NCBI GenBank assembly: GCA_013400115.1
Contig: VXBP01008596.1
Coordinates: 124,001-188,000, forward strand
DNA length: 64,000 bases
From: Rhinopomastus cyanomelas
Taxonomy: Eukaryota > Chordata > Aves > Bucerotiformes > Rhinopomastidae
Direction: 5' to 3'
Made by a program: the position numbers and the translations under genes. Below the pieces are notes generated by a model. The model did no database searches. It saw nothing but the letters and a program-made list of their open reading frames with translations, and was not told the DNA's origin. Below are positions 23,736-37,700 of the stretch, one piece after another (within the stretch, counting starts at the first letter, position 1; every line of letters begins with the position of its first letter).

Positions 23736-25619
23736 GACTAACAAGACAACCAAAACCTCAGATGAAGATATATTTTAAAAAACTAATCATTCAAGACTAT
23801 GTATTTCCTCACATTTATTTTGTAGTAATTTTTTTCTAAAACATATTAAAATAGAAAAGATGCTCATCTGATTCATCATACAAAGGAAACACCAACGTAG
23901 TGATAAAATACTGAAAATATATGAAAGCACCGAAACATTAAAATATATTGGCAAAGACTCTCAGAATAAATGTCTTGCAATTTTACAGCAAAGTGCCATT
24001 CAATGCACTTCAGTTAAGGAATCAATGTTTTAATAGCACAGGTACTACTACCTTGTTACAAATCCTCTGTCCTTTTCAACAACCACCTGTTTTGTTGGAA
24101 GCAAAACACCTGAGCAGCGTGCACACGAAAACAACCAAAATAACAGATTCAGAGTAAGTGCTGAGCAATTTCTAAGTTGTCAACTCATTAAGAAAGCAAA
24201 ATCCTGGGAAGCAAACTGAACGGAAATGAGATCAGCATGAAAAACTAAGAAGATGGGAGATGTGCTGAAGCATTTTATAGGTTAAGAAAGAAGACCGTGC
24301 ACTGAATGGTTCTGTAAACTCATCTTTAACAAGTTAGTTAATTCTATTGCTGCTTTAATAAGACATTTTTTAAACTGCCTTTTTGTATCTCCTAGAAATG
24401 ACAGTACATCTGCCACACACCGGAGGAACAGAAGCAGAGCAGGACTTTTATTTTATTTCCAGAATCTCATCTATTGAAGTTAGCAGACAAAACTAAATGA
24501 TTAGTTACAAATTATAGTAAAGAAGTTTTTATAGAGCTCATCAAGAGTGAAAATTTCAAATGTAAGAAAGATGCCATCAGTCTGCTTTTTAGTGTTTACA
24601 TTTTAATGTACATATTTACAGCAATGAGTACAAAGAGTCCTTGTTAGCATAAGTTCTCAATAGCTTCATTTCCACAACAGCTTCCGAGAAATGGCTGATC
24701 TAACACTTTTATGTTGCCCTCAGCAATACTTAATCTTCCTTATTTGACTTTTATTTTTTATAAATTTATCTCTATTGCACATCTGATCGAGTACTAGCCT
24801 TTTTATGAATCAACAGGCCATCATAATTCAACTCTCACATTCCTTCTACAAACTGCTTTCAATAAAAAGAAGAAACCACAAAAAAATCCCCAAGAGGAAC
24901 AGTGTCTCTTCACAATTACTTTGTTAGTATCTTTGGAATCAAACAAGAGTTATGTTCCTGGTCAATATGGCTGCAAATATTTACCTGATAGGACACATTT
25001 AAAATAACTTTTCATTCAGAAAAAAAGCAAAATAAGGAACTTAACCAATGAAAGCAGTAATTAATTATCAAAATATTTACTAGCAACAAATATTTTCCTT
25101 TAAATATTCACATACTTAGGTTGTTTCAATGTAAGATGCCTGTAACTGTGTAATTTTTATAAATCTTCCTGAATGAACTAGTTAACCTTTGGAATACACT
25201 GAGCTGACTGATTGCACCTTCTACGACAGTAGTTCAGAATGTAAGAATTAATATGATGAAATTAAATTAAACACTGGATTTGAAGTAATTAACTAGAGGG
25301 GGGGAAATTAAACTGTTTTAAATGACGTTTTATTTGGTTTCCTCCATCCAGTTCAGTAGTACTTACTGAATTGTACCGTGAAAATAGGTTCTAGCTTTAG
25401 CATCTTCTTCATGCCTTGTTCTAAATGTCAGCTTTCTGCAATTTCCTTCGTTGGTCATTCATTTCTTCTTTTATTTTTCCTCAGCAATTTGTATCATCAT
25501 TCATTGCTGTAGGCTCACAAATCTCACTTTGGCAGTTCCAGAATCTGAGCGCAGCTCTACATTCTCTTCCACTCTAACCAACCGTGATAGGCAGCACATT
25601 CAGTGCACAGCAATGCTTT
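23736..25619 (-). other. MOSPD2: MOSPD2 3' UTR and downstream flank, end not determined
   Basis: This AT-rich sequence follows the MOSPD2 stop codon. Minus-strand AATAAA hexamers lie at 25475-25470, 25334-25329, 24755-24750, 24457-24447 (two overlapping) and 23819-23814. Which one is used cannot be told from sequence alone. I see no other gene here. Confidence 0.5.
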
Positions 25620-25766
25620 TCAACTGTTCTGGGTATATGTCAGGTAGAAACAGAAGGCAACAACAGCAACTGACAGTACTGATAAAACAACTGACAACTG
25701 CTGGAACCAGAGGCAGCGATTGATCTGCTCTTGAAGTCTTTTATTAATTTGCAGTAAACGAGTTAG
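25620..25766 (-). CDS. MOSPD2: MOSPD2 coding exon 15 (coiled stretch and membrane anchor, stop)
   Basis: LTRLLQINKRLQEQINRCLW forms a short amphipathic coil and is followed by a hydrophobic segment (SVVLSVLSVAVVAFCFYLTY) and TGA. This is the C-terminal ER tail anchor. The last eight residues (LTYTQNS region) are three longer than human. The acceptor is TTCTGTTTCCAG. Confidence 0.95.
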   Translation of the reverse strand, partial: LTRLLQINKRLQEQINRCLWFQQLSVVLSVLSVAVVAFCFYLTYTQNS

Positions 25767-28700
25767 CTGGAAACAGAAATAGTTCGATAAATTAGAATCA
25801 GTGCATATGAAAGTACTTGTTAATTCAGAGCTACTTAGCCACTAGCTATAAGCACAGAGAAAACGAAAGGTAACGCTTCTCTTAGTGACCCTTTTTCTGT
25901 CATTACATGCTTCAGGGATCTGTTCACTACAGAAACCTCACACCTGAAGTTAGGCACAGGCCACACTGCCAATTATCAAGGAATCCAATGAAGGAAGCAA
26001 AAGATACTGCTGAGGCTCACTGACACCTCAGATCTGTAATGCAAGCAAGCGGAATAAGCAAACCGCACTGGAAGCGGTATTTAGAAAATCAGTACCATTC
26101 ACCAAAACAATTTAAATCACTGTCACTGACTTTCAGCTGCTGAGCTCTTCAGACATTTCATTGTTTAGTTCCACGCACAGCACGAAGGAACACGCTGTTA
26201 CCTGTAAATGTAAATCTTCATTGGTTTTCGCTGGATTATTGAACGCATTCTCTTTTAATGTCAGAGAAGAAGGCTTACTGCTTTCTGTGACGTGACACCT
26301 GAGCCTGTGAAAGGGGAAAAAAGAAATATGCACTATAAATTAAAACAAGTCTATAAATTAAATGTACCACTGTAAACTTCATAGTAAACCGTCCATCCAA
26401 CAGTTGTTCCGTGCACTTTATCCCCCTCTCCCCCTGGCCAAAGTTAACGTGGCAAAAGTACTCTGATTAATTTTCCCAATGACCACCACAATGGTCACAG
26501 TCTGGAAAGGCTTCCTCATTCCAACAACAACATTTTGATAGCCTCTGATATAGGAAGCAAGATCAGAATTATCTGCATGCTCAGTTAAAATATTTCTCAG
26601 TCATTTTAAATTCATAGCACAGGATGCACTGGATGATTCAGGGAGATAATATCAGAGATCGCAGAGTCGCAGAACATTAGGGATTGGAAGGGACCTTGAA
26701 ATATCATCCAGTCCAATCCCCCCGGCACAGCAGGATCACCTAGACCAAGTCACACAGGAACATACTTATTGTATTTATTGAACAGCAAACAAAATCTAAA
26801 GGCTTTCTCCTCAATTTAAACTTCAGCAACATTTTTCAGAGAGACCACATGAAAACGCAGGAGCAGAATTTCAGGCCACAGCTGAAGATAATGGAATCCT
26901 ACACAACTCATAAAACACAGCAGAAGCTCCTCTGATCGAGTCAATTAGTGTGGTCAAGTCAATTTATTTGCTAAAGAAATGGTTACATCGAGGCTGCAGC
27001 ATTTTGATTTTAAAGGAAACAAAAACTCTGGCAAGACAAAACAAAACAAAAATAGGCACAAATTCAGGTTCCTCAGATTGTGTTACATGTGCAAACACTT
27101 CAAGAGACAACATGATATTATCCATGGATTTAACTCTAGATTGAATAAAAAGTAAAGGTCAGTTTTGTATAAATCAGTGATGTATCTGACACAGCACACT
27201 TTGTGGGTGACAATCTGTCCGTATTGTTTCAAAATCTGTCTTTAAAAAACTCGTAACATTTATGCAAAGAATCTTAAGGTCACTCACATGATGTAGATTT
27301 TGTTTAAGAGGGAAGTGATAAACAATTGAAGCAGTAACAGCACAAGTCTCAAAAATACTTCTTTCATGTTAATTTTGACTACAAGGAAAGAGGGATAAAG
27401 ACAGCTCTAAAAATCCATCCCACTCTCAAAAGCCTTAGGAACAATCTAAAGTAAAAATACAGACTAATTTTTTTAAAGATGAAACAGCATCTTCATACTG
27501 TGACCCTAAGACTTCTCACTGAAAGAGAACCATGACAGGAACATGCACAAAAGCTTACAGGGTAACATTTCCCCAGCGGGAATTTTTTGCCATTAAATAT
27601 GGAAAGCGTACAGAGGAACATGTGACAGGTTTTAGAGAAATCTCCTGCAACTTTATGACCTTCTGTAGCAGAGAAGGAGTCTGTTTTGATGCTCCCTAGA
27701 AAACATTTCCCATATGATACTGCTTGCTTGTTTCTTTTTAGGAAACTCAACGAGTACATTCTTATCACACGGAATCACAGAACTATCGAGGCTGGAAAAG
27801 ACCTCTAAGATCACCAAGCCCAGCCTATGACCTAACATCACCACATCAGCTAGATCGTGGCACTAAGTGACACAGCCAGTCTGTGCTTAAAACACCTCCA
27901 GGGATGGGGACTCCCCCACTGCTCTGGACAGTCCATTCCAGTGTCTGATCACCTTTTCACCTAATGATCGCGTTAGGAAGAGCTTCCTAACATCCAACCT
28001 AACCCTCCCCTGGCACAGCTTTAGGCCCTGCCCTCTCATCCTGTCACTAGTTGCCTGGGTGAAGAGCCTGACCTCCACCTTTCTACAACTTCCCTTCCAA
28101 GTAGCTGTAGAGAATGATAAGGTCCCCTCTGAATCTCCCCTTCTCCAGACTACACAACCCCAGCTCTCCAGTCACTCATCCCCAAGTCTGTAGCTGCTGG
28201 GCGTTATTGCGGCCAAAGGGTAGGACCCTGCACTTGGCCCCGTTAAACCTCATCCTGTTGGCCTCTGCCCATTGACACTGCCTATCCAAATCTTTCTGCA
28301 ATGATGGTTCCACATCAACCTGAGAAGGAACTTCTTACGTTGAGGGTGACGGAGCACTGGAACAGGCTGCCCAGGGAGGTTGTGGAGTCTCCCTCACTGG
28401 AGATATTCAAGACCCCACTGGATAAGTTCCCTTCGACTTGGTGTAATCTGCAAATTTACTAAGAGCACACAATCACCTCATCGAAGTCATCAGCAAAGAC
28501 GTTAAAGAGAACTGGGCCCATTACTGATCCCTGGGAGACACCACAGGTCACTGGACACCAACTGGATTCGGAACCATTCACAATCACTGTCTGTACCCCA
28601 GCGGTACACCCAGTGGAGGGTGCACCCATCCAAGCCATGGGCTGCCAGCTTTTCCAAGAGGATAGTGTGGGAGTAGAACCTGCTGTGTGTACTGTCACAT

Positions 28701-31700
28701 ACATTCACATTTTACCACTTATCAGGCAGAACAACAAACAAAGAGCATGTGCAGAAAGCTATGACAAGTTTTGCATTAGATACACAGATCCACAGCAACT
28801 CAGTAAGCACACAACAGGACTTGTGTATCACAACTGCTGAAGTTGTGATACGCACACTCCAAGTCCTATAAAACATCTAAAAGATAACAGCTAAAAAAAA
28901 AAAATCATGTCAAGAGAGAGTTAAATGCTCACCTGTGTTCCATCACCTTGGTCCTAGGAACTTCTTTCCAAAACTGAGTCAGTTCTGGCACACCTGCTCC
29001 AGAAGACTGTTCCATTTCTGCTGCCATTATAAGGAAACGATCCTGCAGAGAAGCTGCAAAACCTGCCCTCAAAGGAAAAAAAGCCACAGTGTGCTTAGAG
29101 AAAAATCGACAATACCATGAAGCGCATCAGGGCACGTCAGACTAAAATGAGTGGTTGCTTACTGCAGGATATAGGATGCTGACTTTCTGCAAACAAAAAT
29201 AATTGTACTTTTAGGCTGAACAACTTTGATTACAGTTCTGCCAAAACTGTAGAGCTTCATTTTAAGAAAACTAGTTTCTCCGAATGATCCAAGGCCAACA
29301 CCGAATTTAGTGAAGAATGCATTCTCCAGCAAATTCAGCTGTTCCTGCAACAGTCTGGGGAAATGATTTACTGCAAATGAACTCTCACTGCACAGGTGAC
29401 ACAGCTGCCATTTCAACAACTTTTCTTTCTTTCATTTGAAAAAGACATGAAACAGAATGGGCTGCTTATGCCTAAGTCAAGTAGTAAATCAGCACAGGCA
29501 GTTACTCAAATGCTGTCTGACATCTACTCTTTTACAAAGGGCAACACTCTCACATAGCAAGCAGACTTGGGAATCAGTTGGCACTACACCTCAGCAAGCA
29601 CATGCAGAGGTTAGCATCTACTGCATCAGCCTGTTACTAAAACTTGTCCAGACTTTAAAAATCTATTGTAAGATTTTACTTACCACCATGAAGAGAGACT
29701 ATGATATCCAGTGATGTGCCAGGTTCACAGCTGCTGTTACTGGGCTTAACTCTGTATTTTTCAGGAGCAGTTGTTCTCACCTAGAGCCAAGAAATAGCAA
29801 GCGAGCATAACTGTAAATGCACATGTGAACTATGATTCATAACCTTCTTCACCCTGCAAGAACCAAAGTTGTCAAAATCTTAAATGCTAAGACATGACAA
29901 CACAGAGTCTTTAAAATACTTTATTTGGTAGGAGTAATCAGATAGTAGTATTTCACGTTTTCCTCTCTGAACCACTTCCATTCTTTGCTTTCTGCCATAT
30001 GCTATTTTTCCCTGTTAGTATTTTTACCTGTTAATATGAAAGTATAGAAACTTTAGTTCTCTGCGTACACAGAGAACACAAAAGATGCAGTGGAAAACCA
30101 AACTGGGAAGCATATCAACAAGGAATGGACTCAAGTTGTGTCAAGGGAGGTTTAGAGTGGCTATTAGGAAGAAGTTCTTTCCTGAGAGAGTGGTTGGGCA
30201 CTGGCACAGGCGGCCCAGGGAGGGGAGGGAGTCACCATGCCTGGAGGTGTTTAAAAAACCTAGTAGATCTAGCACTTGAGGCTTTGGTTTAATGATTAGA
30301 GAGATGTTGGGATGAAGGCTGGACTTGAGGGAAGTCCTTTCCAGCCATAATGATTCTATAATTCTATGATCAACTCAGTATTTATGAAGCAAACACAATT
30401 GCATTCATTCCTCTGACAGTGAGGAGCTGCTGCATTTTGAAGCTTTATTAGCTCATTCCCAGGCATGATTTTGAAAGGAGAAAAATTCTGAAGACTTTTC
30501 AATGCTTAAACACTTCTTTCTCAGTAAGTGCTAGACTCTCACTAAAACACTTAACCATTTCCTCTTTTTCAGTCAGTGCTCCAAAGATTTGTGTTACTGA
30601 TCATCCCTTTTGACTCAGTACAGTGTAGACGTACATTCATCCAGAAGTGTTCTTTGATCTGCTTCCCACATTACAATTTATAGATTAAAAAATGAGCTCC
30701 TCCTTACTCAAAACAGTAAAAAGTTCAGCATTTAGTAAATAAAAACATATATAATATACTTACCTTAAAAGCCACTATGTTTTTAGTGACATTAGTAAGG
30801 ACTATCAAACACTTTTTCTCTCCACTTTCTTTGGATCCAAAATAGAGCTCGTCTGCTGGGCTAACAAGAAATTTTAAAAAGAATTAGTTTCTTTTCATTA
30901 CCTTTATAACACATCATAGAAAACAACCTGACAACACCCTGCAGCTAGTCATCATAAAGAGTTTTTCATCAAAAAAGCTGTGAAAACAAAATGCAGAAAT
31001 TTCATAGTGAAGGTGAGAGCTGACTCATGACCACAAGTGGACCTAGCTGTCTCAGCTGGTCACTTGCCCTTGACTTCTTTTGCCTGGAAGAGCATGACCA
31101 TCTGCAACAGCAGGAGTAGCCAACACATACATATGCTCACTTGTCACCACATCTTAAAAGAGAAATTTTAATTTATGTTAGTATCACAGAACAGCAGTAA
31201 TTTCCACTTCAAACATCAATCCTTGTAATGGGCACAGCACACAGCCAAGAGGGAGCAGGCAGGTATCTGGGAGCGGCAATCGTTTCAACCACTACGGCTA
31301 CATTCACTTGTACTGATGAGTCAATCTTCACGTATTTGTGGTGACACATGCATTAGTAAAATAATTGCTTGGTTTTAATTGTGCAATTAGGAGAGTCATG
31401 CATGGCATCTTTGAAACCACATCAAACTAACGCATCTCGTTGTGGGAAAAGCATTCAAATGAACACTACTGGGCAAAACAGAGGGCATGCTCACGTAGTG
31501 TGCGTTGAGCGAATGCTCAAGTAACAAGTGAAAAACTTCTTCCAATGTCACTTTAGGAAGATGCAAACTGCCACACTAGGTACTACTATAGGCCTGGATA
31601 TTCTTTTGACAGAAAGCCTTTTTCAGAAAACATTAAGTCTTCTTTGCAATTTCCCCTGTTTAGAATGCCAGTATGTCAGGTCTGACCTCCTCTTGAAAAA

Positions 31701-34700
31701 CATCTTCTGTAGTACTAATCTTTTCCTCTTGGAGCTTCAGCCAGTCTACCAGCTGAGAAAAACCACCTTTGGTGCTGTAGGGCAAGCCTGAACACGCATG
31801 CAGGATGCAGGTTCCAGTGGTGATGCTGTATGTGTGGTAGGGATGCTTCTTATGTTTCGCAATACATTAGACACTGCACACAACAGTATTTTTGCCTTTC
31901 TTCTTGGTGCTCAGTGAGGCACAAATCAAGAGTTTAAAAGAGATTTACAGCCTCAGGGTTTTTTTCCATTCCCAACCCCTCAACTTAAGTAACCAAGAAT
32001 AGGTACAGGAAGGATTGTAGTTTTGAAGTACTTTGGTGATGCTAATACTGTACTATGGCAGCTGTGTGATACAGCAAGTGTAACACAATCATAAATGAGA
32101 CAGGAAACCATTAACTGGAATCAAAACAAGCCTCAAAGAGAGCTCAAGTAATGATCCACTAGACTTTGATATTTCTTATTCCACCACCAACTGTGGCTAT
32201 TAACACCCCCTAAAATACAAGGGAGGGAGGGCATGAGGGCCACTATGGTATTTCTACACCTGCTGTCTGCAAAAATCAAACCATTCTATAGTGTTGGAGG
32301 CAGGCAGGATGCAATTCTTTAGAAGGTGGGGTGTTTTGCTTTAAATGAACACCCAGGCTCTAACTTTTACAGAAGCACTACTTTCTTTACGCTGAAGTGC
32401 ATAGAGTAAATACTTCTGCTTGAACTAGAATTTCTGGTGTGAAAATCCACCAACAGGAAGTGTCTGGTAGAAGACCAGCTCAAGTACACTGCTGCTTTTT
32501 GACTTAGCAAGTAAATACACTTACTGAGGAGGGAGGTCAATAAAGACCAGTCTTTCATAGTAAGGTACACAAGGCAAAAGCAACAGTGGTCTGAACAAGG
32601 CAAACAGCTGACTAGTCAGCATGACTACAAATACAGGAAACACAAAAGCACAAGTACCCAGCTCTGGCCATTATACCAGAGCCAACAAGTACAGCCAAGG
32701 AGTATCGCTGCAAGGAGTCTAAGGAGGCCGATATCACTGACTCTTGCACAGCAGCAGTTAGCCAGCCACAGAAAGGCTACACCCTTCAGGGCAATTTCAT
32801 GGTGCCAGGGCCACTGCGCCTCAGCTTCAAGCCAGGCTCAAGGCTGCTCTCTTCACAGGGGAAAGCTGTTAAGAGCAAGGACACAAGCTGATTACGCTGG
32901 CAAACCGTATAATCTCTAAGACAGGTGTCTGAGACTTGTTATAAATGGCTCTGCATAGTTTGATCTCAATAAACTTAAGTTCAGAAGCCTGATAAGAATT
33001 CAAGGGAAATAAAAACTAGTTCTAGAAACTTCTGCAGAGTTAACAGTATTCTAGTTCTAGAAACTTCTGGAGAGTTAGAGCATTAATAAAAAGCACTTGC
33101 ATTCAAGACTTTACTTAAAAAAAAACCCCGAACAACAATCAAACAGCAAGGACAATGGAGACACCAGTGTTTTATTTCCACAACAGCAAGTACAAGTATT
33201 AGCACCTCTATACTTAAGTTTAATACATTTAAATTGCAATTTAAATGTATTACCCATCGGACAGAGTGATGTGAGGGGTTTGGGTATTGTTTCTGTTTGA
33301 GATTTTTGTGGAGTTTGGGTGGTTTTTGTGCCCTTTTTGGCAATGTCTTTTGGGGTTGTTTTTGTTGCTGTTTTTGAGGGGCTTTGGGGTGGGTTGTTCT
33401 GTGTGTTTTATTTTTCTAAGGTGGATGGAAGAGCAGAGCTGCTTTCATCATAGGGATAGAAAATACTAAAGATTCTAAACCTCACAGTTCTGCAGTCTAT
33501 GCTTTTATCCTGCATAGAAAAAGCTCCGTCTAGTCAGACGGGGGTTTTGCACAAAAGACTATAAAGCTAATTTTCATTTTAACATCAGGAAAATTTGACA
33601 AAAGGTATTTGTTCTGCTAATGAGCATGTAGTTTTGTTATTCAAATTCATTCCAAAACTAACTCAGTACAGCACTTACAAAATTAGCTAAGGAATTACCA
33701 ATAAATTAGGTATTTTCTTCATTCATCTAAGAGCAAACTGGAAGTGAAAATAAAAGTTAACATCTAAATCAGTTTCTAAATAAGCATCTTAACCTGAAAG
33801 GTAGTGAGACAGTGGTATTGGCCAATTGGCTTTTTTCTCCCTAGTTTAATGATACAGAGCAGATTTACTGCAAGATGTAAGCATCCTGGATGACAAAAAT
33901 CATCTTCTGAGCAGCCATACCATTTATACAGAACACTTCCCACACAAAATAGATTGGATCCATTCATTAAGTTTAATTGGTGTAGACATTTACAACATCT
34001 TCAGTTAAAATAATTCAAGCAAGATTTAACTGTGAAAGCTGCCTTAGTAAACATTGGGTTTTTTTCTTTACACAATGCAATCAATGTCAAACCATTGCAC
34101 TCATTAGAGATAAGCACAGGTTTAACTGAGTTTCCCAACAGAAATTACACCATTAAATGCTTCTATAGTTCTGTGATGTGTACACCTACTGATTAGTACA
34201 GAAAGTCTCTTAAGTGGTGACACAGGAAGAGTCACTAGAAAAATTGTAAAACCATAAAAACTCTTGGAGCTTCGTAAAAAGTTATTAAAAGGATGTTCAC
34301 AGCTTGTCTTTCTCTAGCAGTATGAAAAAACACTTTATTTTGAAAAGCAGGTAGTTCAGTACTTAAGTGTCTGAGGCACATTGTTAAAAATATTAACAAA
34401 AACTATTACCTGATATGTAATAAAGGTCCTTTAAAAGTGGTTAATGCTTTCTTTGCATTTTTTGGTTTGACCTCTGTTTTGTCAGTTTCCTCTGATTTGG
34501 AAATTTGTTCTATCGAATTCGTCTGAGTAAAAATCACAGTTACAATTATTAACTAGAAGTCAGGGTTGCAGGCATCATTGAATAATACAGGTATTTCAAA
34601 GAATAGTAGAATTTCACTGCTTATATATCACAGACCAAGATTAACATGGACTCATTCCCTGAATCTGCTTCAAGTCCCCTGAATAAAGTGATTTGATATA

Positions 34701-37700
34701 AAAGTCACACAATGTATTAATCATGCTTGAAATAAGTTCTGGTTTCCCCATCCCACATATTGTCCTGAAGCCCAACTTGCTAGTTTTGAAAACTCCAGGC
34801 ACATTAAGTTATAATGTTTTAAATATTTGACAATTATAAAATCACTGACTTTATTCTTCCACTGCAAAACTCTGCAAATAAAACAGACACCAGAATACAA
34901 TTACTGCAACACTGAACAGAAAACACAAGAACAATTCCAGACTTTTATTATATTGCAGGGGTGCTAAACATATCTTCAAGGTTCCATCTAAAAGTGGTGA
35001 AGTCTTGGAGAACTTAAAAGAAATAAAGTGGATTGAATTGGTGCATCTAAAACTGCAGATATGTTAGATTCTGAGGGTTCTCTCTTTAAGAAAATACATG
35101 TCAGCAGGCCTGGACATCTTCCCATGAAAATACCAGAACAACTTTGGAAGAACTTACTGATAGAGTAAGAAAGAGGCCCTTCTATAGGATAGTAGGAGGC
35201 AAACATATATAAGATTCATCAGCTGATTTTTTAAGTGATAACATGACTGCATATAAAAAAAATGGTATTTCAAGAGATAATCAAGACAATTTAAATTCAC
35301 ATATAACTTTAAATCTGTTAGTTTGGAAGCCTTATTAAAAATATTTAAATATTTAAATATGAATATTTAGACAGTAGAAGTACAAAATTAAATGCTAACA
35401 ATTCTGAGCCAATAAGAAAGCATTTAGAAAAGAACACACTGAAGTGGCAAACAATGGTGTATTTGCGGTGGAAGAAGTAAGTATTTTTCTTAAAAATGTG
35501 AAAAGAACAGTACATCTTTCAGAAAACAGTACCAACAACGAGACATGGTCTGAAATCTTCAAAGTACATTAAAGCTAAGGCCTCAAGATAAATTTGTACA
35601 TTGCATAAGTGTCAATCTTAGTTCACTGAAAAGACTGAATAGCAGCTTAATTGCACTGTATAAGAGAAAAAATACCATAAATCAAGTCATGATTCATAAG
35701 CTGAAAAGCTTAAATAGAAAGCTGAAGTCAGCCAAGCAAACTGAAAACACACACACAAACACACTGAGGCTATAAAGCACCACAACAACTCACACACTGA
35801 ACAGGAATACTCCATGTTTCCATAGCTGAGAATCAGAGCTTGAAACATGTGCTACAACCAAAACAAGCTACTGAGTCCAATGGTCAGAAGTCACAGTGGT
35901 TATACAGTGCTTCCTTTTGCCTTCCTTAGGATCAGTGAAATTATTTTAGTAGCTGGTTAAGCTGTAAAGAAAACCTGGACTACTTAACATGTTCTGTGTG
36001 TTTCCTGTGTGCTTCAAATCATTCTGACAAAAACTTAGTAAATGAAACTAAAACTATAACACTATTCTACATATACAGAAGTTCTGCAATTTGTATTTCA
36101 AAATTAATTATGGAACTAAAGTTGTAAATTTCTTTTTTTCCCCTACTATTTTCAAAAGCTGTATTATCAGTGACTATAATTTCAGAGTCTTAAACAGTGC
36201 TTTGTACAGACTTAGGCAGAGCAAATGCATTTGGATTTCTGGATAATATCTTCCCATAGTTGTGTTTATCAAGCAGTTTTGGCTGATAATGGACACAATT
36301 TCCCTGAGCCTAAATGAAAAAAAAACCTCCAACACAAAAGTTATCGATAAGTTAACAAAAAAACCCAGTGAAGTACAAATGCTTAATATTTTTTCATGTA
36401 GTTTTTTCAGATGCTTGTCACTAACTGTTCTAAAATGTGCAACACTAGTTACCCAAGATTAAAAATAAACCAACTAGAAAGCCATAACCATTGAAAACCA
36501 AGCACTTTTAAATTTTATAGCAGTGTACTGTATCCTCCTCCATGTAATAGACACACTAAGTATTTGGGACACATTTTACCCATTCAGAAGCATGAGACTG
36601 GTTGTAACAGACTAAGAGGCAAAATTGAAACCCCAAGTATAAGTCTTGGTTTTACTGGGTTCTTTTGCTCAAGGAGGTGGGGACAGAAAAACACAGTAAA
36701 TAAAAAAATCAAACACACAGAATAAAAGCCAGACAAAAAACAAAAACTGTAAGCTTGCTGCATCACTTTGTAGTGATTTAACTAGTCTTGTCTCAATCCT
36801 CAGCATTAAGATACCTTTTTCTGATTAAGGTTTTGTTCTTCATTCAGCTCCCCGGCCTCTTTGGTGTCCGCATCTATCTCTTCTTTACTTTCATGCTCAT
36901 CTTCACTAGTAATGGGCCCATTTTCACATAAAGGAGTTTGAAAATCATCATCAACTAACGGAGGATAACTGTACTTGAAAGAATCCTAAAATAGGGAGAT
37001 TTTTAAAACAACATGTTATTTAGGAGAAGGTGTGCCTTTTTAATGGAAAAACTATCCATTTTTTTTGTTTACAACTTGTATTTTTCATTTAACCACTTCA
37101 GATTGGACCCTTGCACAGAAAGCTGACACTACCCAGTTTTTACTTTATCTTTTATAGACAAATAAGTATATATAGTTAAGTAACAAAGACAATTCTAACT
37201 ACTGTTGTGATTTAGTCACAGCAAACTGCAGAATCTATTTTATTGAGGATCAAGATTCAGTATTAATGCAGTAGTTTTGTTCTTAACAAAAAATTTATTT
37301 AAAATTATGACAGCTGTTTCTGAACAATGTTGCTAAAGCGATGAAAAACTGCATTTAATATTTGTACTTTAATTTCATAGTAGCCAGAGATCAAAAAACA
37401 AACTAAAAAACAAGCACATACCATAATGAATCCTTCAAGTTTAACTCAGGGTATATGCACCTTCAACATGTCCTACAACTCTGACCTCCGTCTCGGGAAT
37501 GTCAAATCAGTTCGAAGGCCACACTCAAGCAATGCAGACGCAGCATGCTTAAGTTTTATTACATGTAATGTTAGAAAGTGTTCACACAAATTTCTGTTCC
37601 TACAGGGGTTCAAAACTGTTTTGAAAATCCAAGTGACTGGATTAGTCCATCAGCTTTTGCAGAGGAGGAGGAAAATACCACAGCTTTGACTCCACAAGGC

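Noticed and set aside
1..25000. ASB9, the neighbour of MOSPD2 in mammals
   Set aside because: I looked for ankyrin-repeat or SOCS-box exons on the plus strand and found none, so the gene is probably left of the window or elsewhere.
29041..29062. Inner acceptor TTTTGCAG for MOSPD2 exon 13
   Set aside because: It also keeps phase but deletes three residues relative to human, and the upstream site has the better pyrimidine tract. NAGNAG-like alternative use is possible but unproven.
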